From contig CAYGJS010000003.1 in NCBI GenBank assembly GCA_964350435.1, forward strand, positions 42,192 through 106,191: 64,000 nucleotides of DNA, given 5' to 3'. A program made the translations under genes and the position numbers. Origin of the DNA: TMED27 sp964350435 (GTDB lineage: Bacteria > Pseudomonadota > Alphaproteobacteria > Micavibrionales > Micavibrionaceae). This document shows, one piece after another, positions 58,291 to 64,000 of the stretch (positions are counted from its first letter, which is position 1; each line of letters opens with the position of its first letter). Below the pieces are notes generated by a model. That model was not told the origin of the DNA, searched no databases, and saw nothing but the letters and a program-made list of their open reading frames with translations.

Positions 58291-59421
58291 GTGCTCCCAT
58301 ACGGTAGACAATCCATTGATGAAGACGATATTGAAGCCGTGGCGGCTGTGCTGCGCGGTGATTTTTTGACGACCGGGCCTAAGGTTGCGGAGTTTGAAGA
58401 ATCTATCAAGGTGGCAACGGGGGCGCCTCACGTGGTGGCGTGTTCAAACGGGACAACGGCATTGCATTTGGCGGCGATTGCTTTGGGAATAAGCGAAGGC
58501 GATGATGTTATCGTCCCTACTCTCACGTTTTTGGCCACCGCAAATGCCCTGCGGTATACAGGCGCGAATGTGGTTTTTGCCGATGTTGACCCCGAAACGG
58601 GTTTGATGGGGGCGGAGCATCTTAAGGAGGCTCTTACCCGCGCGAAGAATCCGAAGGCTGTCTTTCCTGTGCATTTGACGGGGCAAGCGGTGGAATTGAA
58701 ATCACTTAAAGCCGCGGCGCCCGCATTGAAGATGGTTGCGGATTCGTGTCATGCGCTTGGCGGCGTATATAACGGCGCGCTGATTGGGGCGTGTCAGACC
58801 GAGGATATGGCTACGTTTTCGTTTCATCCCGTGAAGACCATTGCAACGGGTGAAGGCGGCGCGATTACGACGAATAATGCGGAGCATGCAGCGTTGATGC
58901 GCAGGCTTCGCTCGCATGGCATGGCCCCTGCCCCTGAGGTTGGGCCTTGGGCATATGAGATGCAGGATTTGGGTTATAATTACCGCATTACCGATTTTCA
59001 GTGCGCCTTGGGATTATCGCAGATGTCGAAGCTGGGTGCTTTCGTGAAGAAGCGTCGGGAACTGGCGGATTATTATGACGAGATTTTAAGCGGTGTTTCG
59101 GAGCATATTCACCCCCCTGCTCTGCTGGATGCGAGCAATACGGGGCTTCATCTTTATGCGCCGCGGTTTGATTTTGGGGGGCTTGAGATTTCACGCGCCG
59201 CGTTTATGGATGCGCTTCGCGCGCGCGGGGTTGGCACGCAGGTTCATTACATCCCTGTGCATACGCAGCCCTATTATAAAAATCTTTATGGAAGCCTTGA
59301 GTTAGAAGGCGCGCAGGCCTATTATGAGCGCACTTTGTCGCTGCCGCTGTATCCTGCGATGGAAAAGGCCGACGTAGAATTTGTTGTTAACCAGATTAAA
59401 GACATTATTGGAGCATCTTAA
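58291..59421 (+). CDS. pseC: UDP-4-amino-4,6-dideoxy-AltNAc transaminase
   Basis: PLP-dependent aminotransferase, second step of pseudaminic acid synthesis. The GTG at 58291 has AAGGGG 6 bp upstream and gives the family start VLPYGRQSIDEDDIEAV. The sugar aminotransferase fold (DegT/DnrJ/EryC1) shows SNGTTALHLAAIAL, DSCHALGGVYNG and the PLP lysine in FSFHPVKTIATGEGG. YNYRITDFQCALGLSQM and HYIPVHTQPYYK follow. Length is 376 residues. It lies 10 bp after pseB, and pseI starts right after its stop. Confidence 0.93.
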   Translation: MLPYGRQSIDEDDIEAVAAVLRGDFLTTGPKVAEFEESIKVATGAPHVVACSNGTTALHLAAIALGISEGDDVIVPTLTFLATANALRYTGANVVFADVDPETGLMGAEHLKEALTRAKNPKAVFPVHLTGQAVELKSLKAAAPALKMVADSCHALGGVYNGALIGACQTEDMATFSFHPVKTIATGEGGAITTNNAEHAALMRRLRSHGMAPAPEVGPWAYEMQDLGYNYRITDFQCALGLSQMSKLGAFVKKRRELADYYDEILSGVSEHIHPPALLDASNTGLHLYAPRFDFGGLEISRAAFMDALRARGVGTQVHYIPVHTQPYYKNLYGSLELEGAQAYYERTLSLPLYPAMEKADVEFVVNQIKDIIGAS

Positions 59422-60528
59422 ATGTATCAGGAAAGCAAAACCGTAGCCTTTGGGGATCGTCAAATTGGGGATGGTCATCCGTGCTTCATCGTTTTTGAGG
59501 CTGGCCCGACGCATGACGGTTTGGAGACTGCGAAACGCCTTGTGACATTGGCCGCTGAAGCCGGTGCGGACGCCGTGAAGTTCCAGATTGTGGATCCTGA
59601 TCGTTTGGTTGCGGATAAGAAGCAGCCGTTTTCGTATGAGATTTTGGTGAACCGTGAAACAGGCGAAACCAAGACCGTGGAAAGCCCGCTTTATGATTTG
59701 CTTAAGAGCCGCTCGATGGAAAAAGACGAGTGGAGAGAGCTTAAAAAATATTCGGATTCATTGGGCCTTGCGTTTTTTGCGACTGTGGGGTTTGAGGATG
59801 AAATTGAGCTTCTTGAAGAACTGAAATGTGATTCGATCAAGATTGCGTCGGCGGATGTGAACCATATTCCGCTCATTAAGCGCGCCGCGAAAACCGGGAT
59901 GTGTTTGCAGCTTGATACCGGAAATTCTACGATCGGTGAAATTGAAGCGGCTGTTGATGCTATTCGCGCCGAAGGGAATGAGAATATCATTATTCACCAA
60001 TGTCCGTCTGGCTACCCTGCCCGTTTGGACAGCGTAAATTTGCAGATTATTCCGACATTGAAGACAATGTTCGGTTATCCCGCCGCTTATTCCGATCATG
60101 TTCCCGGTTGGGAGATGGATATTGCGGCGGTTGCTATGGGCGCGAATATGGTCGAGAAGACGATTACGCTTGATCGTATGACGCCTTCTGTTGAGCATAT
60201 CATGTCGCTTGAGCCTTCAGAGATGGCGTCTTTTGTGCGGTCTTTGCGTGACGTAGAAACCGCGATGGGGACTTCACGCCGCATTATGGCGCCCAAGGAG
60301 CTGGCCAAGCGTAATGCTATTCGCCGCTCAATTTTTCTGAAAGGTCCGGCCAAGGCAGGGCAGAAGCTTTCCGAGGTTGAGGTAGAATTCCGCCGTCCTG
60401 GCTTCGGCATTGGTCCTGACCATTACGAAGCACTCGCGAATGCGACGTTTACCAAGGATATGGATGCGGGGGTCTGCCTTTCTTTCAGTGATCTTGAGCA
60501 GGCGCGTGAAGACGCGAAGGCGGCTTAA
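59422..60528 (+). CDS. pseI: Nonulosonic acid (pseudaminic acid) synthase, NeuB/PseI family
   Basis: Condenses phosphoenolpyruvate with a 6-carbon sugar to form a nonulosonic acid. The NeuB domain has FIVFEAGPTHDGLETAKRLV, DAVKFQIVDPDRLV, DSIKIASADVNHIPLI and QCPSGYPARL. The SAF domain is at the C-terminus (RRSIFLKGPAKAGQKLSE, RRPGFGIGPDHYEAL). Length is 368 residues. The position after pseB and pseC favours pseudaminic rather than sialic acid as product. pseF, pseG and pseH are not in the window, so the pathway is completed elsewhere. Confidence 0.85.
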   Translation: MYQESKTVAFGDRQIGDGHPCFIVFEAGPTHDGLETAKRLVTLAAEAGADAVKFQIVDPDRLVADKKQPFSYEILVNRETGETKTVESPLYDLLKSRSMEKDEWRELKKYSDSLGLAFFATVGFEDEIELLEELKCDSIKIASADVNHIPLIKRAAKTGMCLQLDTGNSTIGEIEAAVDAIRAEGNENIIIHQCPSGYPARLDSVNLQIIPTLKTMFGYPAAYSDHVPGWEMDIAAVAMGANMVEKTITLDRMTPSVEHIMSLEPSEMASFVRSLRDVETAMGTSRRIMAPKELAKRNAIRRSIFLKGPAKAGQKLSEVEVEFRRPGFGIGPDHYEALANATFTKDMDAGVCLSFSDLEQAREDAKAA

Positions 60529-60575
60529 AACTTCATATTTTCATGATGGTGAAGGGCCGAAGGCTTCTTGACATG

Positions 60576-60594
60576 GCAATCGATGAGGGATTGC
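60576..60594. repeat. Short GCAATC/GATTGC inverted repeat
   Basis: GCAATC (60576-60581) and GATTGC (60589-60594) flank 7 nt in the 282-bp gap after pseI. These are the inner arms of the repeat family at 19812 and 25234, but the outer CGTCATTGCGA arms are missing, so this may be chance or a decayed copy. The gap contains no gene. Confidence 0.25.
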
Positions 60595-60721
60595 GGTGCG
60601 TCGTTTATCATTTCCTTTGAGCCGGGGCGCGCAAGGATGCCTCTTATCAACCCTTCTTTTATATTTATCGACTTAACGGATTATTATTCTCGATGAGCTG
60701 AGGGCTTATTCTGGTTTTTGT

Positions 60722-60745
60722 GATTGTTTGATTGTTTGATTGTTT
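60722..60745. repeat. Three tandem GATTGTTT units
   Basis: The 8-bp unit GATTGTTT is repeated three times exactly (60722-60729, 60730-60737, 60738-60745), just outside the terminator. A slippage-prone microsatellite; no function is evident. Confidence 0.6.
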
Positions 60746-60765
60746 AGAGAAATTTGAGTTTAAAA

Positions 60766-60790
60766 AAAAGCCCCCAGTTTGGGGGCTTTT
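60766..60790 (-). terminator. Intrinsic terminator of the autotransporter gene
   Basis: AAAAGCCCCC and GGGGGCTTTT form a perfect 10-bp stem with a five-base loop. Read on the minus strand it lies 20 bp after the autotransporter stop and is followed by a run of eight T, a textbook rho-independent terminator. On the plus strand it has only four T, so it may also help end pseI transcription. Confidence 0.88.
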
Positions 60791-60810
60791 CTATTGAGTT
60801 TCTGATTAAA

Positions 60811-63800
60811 CTAGAATTTCAAAGCGGCTTTCAGAGAGCCTGAGTGGCCGTCAAAGTCTTCTTTGTATTCGTAATCATATTGTGCAGTGAGCTCCCAGTT
60901 TGATGTCGCGGCGTAAGTCAAACCAACACCAGCATCAAACGTTGTCTGTGCAGGATCGAAGCCTTGTGTTCTGAAGGAGTTACCACCACCTGTGAAGCGA
61001 GAAGTTGTTTCAACTTCATCTCCAATCAGATCGTGACGAACACCCACACCGATTACAGGCTTGAAGGACGAACCATCAGCATTCTTTACGTTCCAGCTCG
61101 CATCAACGCCAACACCGACTTCAAACAGGTTCAAAGTTTCGTTGTCAACTGACAGGCCAGCACCACCGGCACCAGTTTCTGTATAGTCATCAGCGTCATA
61201 GTGCATGTAGTTAACAAGGGCTTTAGGTGTCAAGACCATATTGCCTGAAGCCGCGTAATCACGACCGGCTTCTACACGGGCAACCCATGCATTGCTGTCA
61301 TAATCGGCAACGGCATTCAAGCCAGTACCGCCAACATTGGTCCGTGTGGAGTCGTTGTTACCCCAAACATATCCAACCTGACCACTTACATATGTGCGGC
61401 TGTCAAGATCATATTCACCGTAAAGTGTGACTTGATAGCTTTCAATGTCAGTGTTTGTGCTGTTTGCGTTCTTGGAGTCAACTTCGGTGTCAGCATAAGA
61501 GAGTGCTACGCCGACAACAAGGTCTTCATTGGCATGAGCATCTGCCCCTACGGAAAGACCGTAAGTATCGACATCATAGCCAGCAACGTTGTCACGCTCG
61601 TCTTGTTCACCTGTGCTGCCGAAACCTTGAGCCCAGACTTTCATGCCGCTTGCCATGTTCCCTGCAGCCATGCTTGTCTCATTCGCGCGCAATGACGCAA
61701 GACGAGTCTGGGTCAGGTTTGATGTTTGCGTAGTGACCGAAGTCGCCGCCACAACAGAACCACCATCGACAGTTGGTGCAACGGATTCTAGCAACGTATC
61801 AACAGCCTCTTGGGAAGATGCCGCTCCGATATTTCCTTGAATAAGAGCCAACTCTGTGTTGGTGGTTGCGCCAAGTGAGTCCAGAACAGCACCAACGGAT
61901 TTGTTAACAGAGGTCGATCCAACAGAACCAAGATCAGCGCGTGAAACTTCCAACCACAATTCAGTGTTGTCAGAAGCCGCGCCAATCGCCGCGTTGTCAC
62001 CTTGATACTGTCTGAAGGTGTAGATGAAGGAGTCATCAGTAAGGACTGTTCCATCCGCAGCTTCACCAGTTACGGCGCCAGTACCATTAGCAACACGCAT
62101 CTCTGTTCCATCCGCGATGAAATTTGACCCAACAACAGAAACAGTCGTGCTCGAACCTGTAAGGTCTAAGTCACCGGCTGAAACATTGATAGAACCGAAT
62201 GTCGTCGCATCGGAAACAAGGAAGTTGAAAACACCGCCTGCAGCCGCTGTGTGGTCTGCGATATCAAGTGTCTTACCCGCGGCAACATTGATTGTACCGC
62301 CTGTGTTGGTCAAAGCGCCCTGAGTGGTAACGTTTGTCTCGTTAACATTCAAAACAGAACCGGCAGCCAATGTAATTGTACCGGCGCGTGTAACAGCGTG
62401 GTTCAATGTTAATGTCTTCGCGGCATCAATCGCTACGTTTACTGTACCACCGGTAGCAGCAAAAGTACCGCCAGTTGTAAAGTTCTCGTCAATGTTCAGA
62501 ACGTTTACACCTGCACCGAATTCAGTGTTTCCTGTCAAGGTTCCACCATTCGCATTTAGCACGTCATTTTGCGCATCCAAGGACAAGTCACCAATAATCG
62601 TTCCGCCATTGAGGTCAACAGTATCAACAGCCGTACCACCAGTCACAGTGCCCGTCAAAGTACCCGCAGTCATAGTCAGGTTGTTTGCACCGTCACCAAG
62701 GTCAACCGCACCATTGATTGTACCGGACGTGTTGGTCAGGTTTGTAGCACCAGAACCGTTTAACGTAATCGCACCCGTGATTGTTCCTGTGTTTGTCAGG
62801 GTTACAACCTCGTTTGCACCGTCAATGATCTGACCCAAAATAGTACCAGCGTTTGATATCAGCTCTGTGCCGCTTGTAGTATTGATACTTAAAGCAACAC
62901 CTGTAGGAGCCGCTGCAGTACCGGAACCAATAGAAGAGATTGTCGTTGTACCAGAGAAGATCAACGCATTCCCGTCTGTTTGAGAGGTCGTAATCTCAAC
63001 AGCGATACCGTTATTATCAGCAGTACGTGTGTTTGTGATCGAACCACCAGTTAACGTAAAGGCGTTGGAAGCCGTCTGATCAACACCGATCTCAAGGGCA
63101 GCATTACCAGTACCTGTCCCGGCAGTTGTAATTGTACCGCCTGTCAAAGTTGCTGATGTACCGCCAAGAGCCGCATTCAAATCAATCGCAGATGCCGAAG
63201 CAGATGAAATTGTTCCTGAATTTGTGAAGCTTGTGATGACTTGGTCGATGGCCATGGCATCCGCCGCACCAGCAGCAACCGTTCCGGAGTTGCTGAATGT
63301 AGCAATAGTGCCATCAACATCCATTGCAACACCGGCCGCGCTCGTAGAACCGACCGTACCTGAGTTTGTCAATGTTGTAACAGCCGCATTAACATCTAAA
63401 GCAATACCTGCCCCAGAGTCACCGCCTTCAACTGTACCAGCGTTGATAATTGTTGAACCTGTGCTGTCAACAATAACACCGGCACCGTCAACTGCGCCTG
63501 CACCTGCAGTACCACCACGAACAATAACACCCGTGCCAATATTTACATTCGCACCTGTGTTATCAATGTCGATACCGTGACCAGCTGCGCCATTTGCACC
63601 GTTGGCACTACCACCAGTACCGCCAGCACCACCGGCACCACCAGTAATCACTGTAGAAGATCCTGTGATATCAACATCCCAGTCTGTACCATCAACAAAT
63701 AGAGCCGTTCCACCAGCACCACCGGCACCACCATCAGACGCACCGTTAGCAGCAGCACCACCGGCACCACCGGCACCACCAGTTACGCTTGCATTAAGAT

Positions 63801-64000
63801 TAATGTCAGCTGTCGTTCCTGTACCGGCAACACCAACGCCACCAGCACCACCGACGCCACCGTCATTGTCACCGCCAGCTTGGCCAACACCACCGACACC
63901 ACCGGCACCACCAGTGATCGCGCCTGCGTAAGTCAAGATATTGATTTCACCGACAACCAAGTTTGCACCAGCACCACCAGAAACACCACTCACACCAGTA
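60811..64000 (-). CDS. Autotransporter with glycine-rich passenger (5' end outside window)
   Basis: Type V secretion protein: the C-terminal barrel forms an outer-membrane pore and the passenger is displayed outside. The frame runs off the right edge, so the signal peptide is missing. The first visible 150 residues are almost pure GGAGGAGG-type glycine/alanine repeats. Then come many short beta-helix-like turns with the theme TNSGTI or LTNTGTITG (to about 700), and the autotransporter barrel fills about 790-1062 (KVWAQGFGSTGEQ, then DYEYKEDFDGHSG). The last residue is phenylalanine (LKAALKF). No protease or lipase motif is seen. Surface structure or adhesin is likely. Confidence 0.88.
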   Translation of the reverse strand, partial: TGVSGVSGGAGANLVVGEINILTYAGAITGGAGGVGGVGQAGGDNDGGVGGAGGVGVAGTGTTADINLNASVTGGAGGAGGAAANGASDGGAGGAGGTALFVDGTDWDVDITGSSTVITGGAGGAGGTGGSANGANGAAGHGIDIDNTGANVNIGTGVIVRGGTAGAGAVDGAGVIVDSTGSTIINAGTVEGGDSGAGIALDVNAAVTTLTNSGTVGSTSAAGVAMDVDGTIATFSNSGTVAAGAADAMAIDQVITSFTNSGTISSASASAIDLNAALGGTSATLTGGTITTAGTGTGNAALEIGVDQTASNAFTLTGGSITNTRTADNNGIAVEITTSQTDGNALIFSGTTTISSIGSGTAAAPTGVALSINTTSGTELISNAGTILGQIIDGANEVVTLTNTGTITGAITLNGSGATNLTNTSGTINGAVDLGDGANNLTMTAGTLTGTVTGGTAVDTVDLNGGTIIGDLSLDAQNDVLNANGGTLTGNTEFGAGVNVLNIDENFTTGGTFAATGGTVNVAIDAAKTLTLNHAVTRAGTITLAAGSVLNVNETNVTTQGALTNTGGTINVAAGKTLDIADHTAAAGGVFNFLVSDATTFGSINVSAGDLDLTGSSTTVSVVGSNFIADGTEMRVANGTGAVTGEAADGTVLTDDSFIYTFRQYQGDNAAIGAASDNTELWLEVSRADLGSVGSTSVNKSVGAVLDSLGATTNTELALIQGNIGAASSQEAVDTLLESVAPTVDGGSVVAATSVTTQTSNLTQTRLASLRANETSMAAGNMASGMKVWAQGFGSTGEQDERDNVAGYDVDTYGLSVGADAHANEDLVVGVALSYADTEVDSKNANSTNTDIESYQVTLYGEYDLDSRTYVSGQVGYVWGNNDSTRTNVGGTGLNAVADYDSNAWVARVEAGRDYAASGNMVLTPKALVNYMHYDADDYTETGAGGAGLSVDNETLNLFEVGVGVDASWNVKNADGSSFKPVIGVGVRHDLIGDEVETTSRFTGGGNSFRTQGFDPAQTTFDAGVGLTYAATSNWELTAQYDYEYKEDFDGHSGSLKAALKF

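Noticed and set aside
63602..63931. Open frame on the plus strand encoding a proline-rich PPAPPAPP protein
   Set aside because: It is the complement of the GGAGGAGG repeat of the autotransporter; the high-GC codons make both strands open. No ribosome binding site and no family support.

Overview
The window is chromosomal DNA of a Gram-negative alphaproteobacterium. Evidence: a bifunctional IspDF; a pyruvate dehydrogenase E1 beta with its own lipoyl domain; the order eno-ftsB-pdhA-pdhB-pdhC-lpdA-lipA-ratA-cinA-(pgpA)-ispDF-ntrY-ntrX-trkA-hfq-hflX; a GTTC-N7-GTTC LexA box; and a cluster of GANTC (CcrM-type) sites before ftsB. KdsA and several outer-membrane proteins show a lipopolysaccharide outer membrane. 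A deep lineage such as Micavibrionales or a Rhodospirillales relative is possible, but this is a guess. I see no tRNA, rRNA or CRISPR array.

Layout. 1-9.4 kb: comEC (cut by the left edge), lexA, trpC-trpD-trpG, a periplasmic divergent polysaccharide deacetylase on the other strand, trpE and a PpiD-type foldase. 9.5-16.4 kb: tpiA-secG-pyrG-rlpA, a small HTH-like gene, kdsA, an unknown gene, eno and ftsB. 16.5-25.3 kb: the pyruvate dehydrogenase and lipoylation operon (pdhA, pdhB, pdhC, lpdA, lipA, ratA), invaded by two GxxExxY nuclease-like genes and two palindromic repeats. 25.3-28.4 kb (minus strand): ispDF, pgpA, cinA/pncC and a glycosyltransferase. 28.5-37.6 kb: ntrY-ntrX-trkA-murI-HAD-hfq-hflX, with mazG convergent. 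37.7-60.5 kb: an accessory surface region with glycosyltransferases, two sulfotransferases, two large RTX proteins (a serralysin-type protease and a DUF4114 protein), methyltransferases, a Wzy-like polymerase, a Wzx-like flippase, AsnB, an outer-membrane barrel, and pseB-pseC-pseI for a nonulosonic acid. 60.8-64 kb: a large autotransporter, cut by the right edge.

The most interesting part is the pdh operon. Each GxxExxY gene (PD-(D/E)XK nuclease fold) sits between imperfect terminal inverted repeats. The first lies exactly at the pdhB/pdhC junction, with a near-perfect 12-bp duplication of the pdhC start (ATGCCGATT[A/G]AT) on both sides, so both neighbours keep intact ends. Both elements finish in an A-rich GGAA stretch that can act as the ribosome binding site of the next gene. 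Two unrelated palindromic repeats are inserted in frame at the same point, just after the lipoyl domain, in PdhB and PdhC. A further copy of the second repeat family encodes the C-termini of two convergent genes, ratA and a glycosyltransferase. Together these look like a set of small elements that insert into gene junctions and linkers without breaking the operon.

Conserved neighbours also appear to be missing: moaC-moeA between trpC and lexA, and dusB-ntrB-ntrC between ispDF and ntrY.
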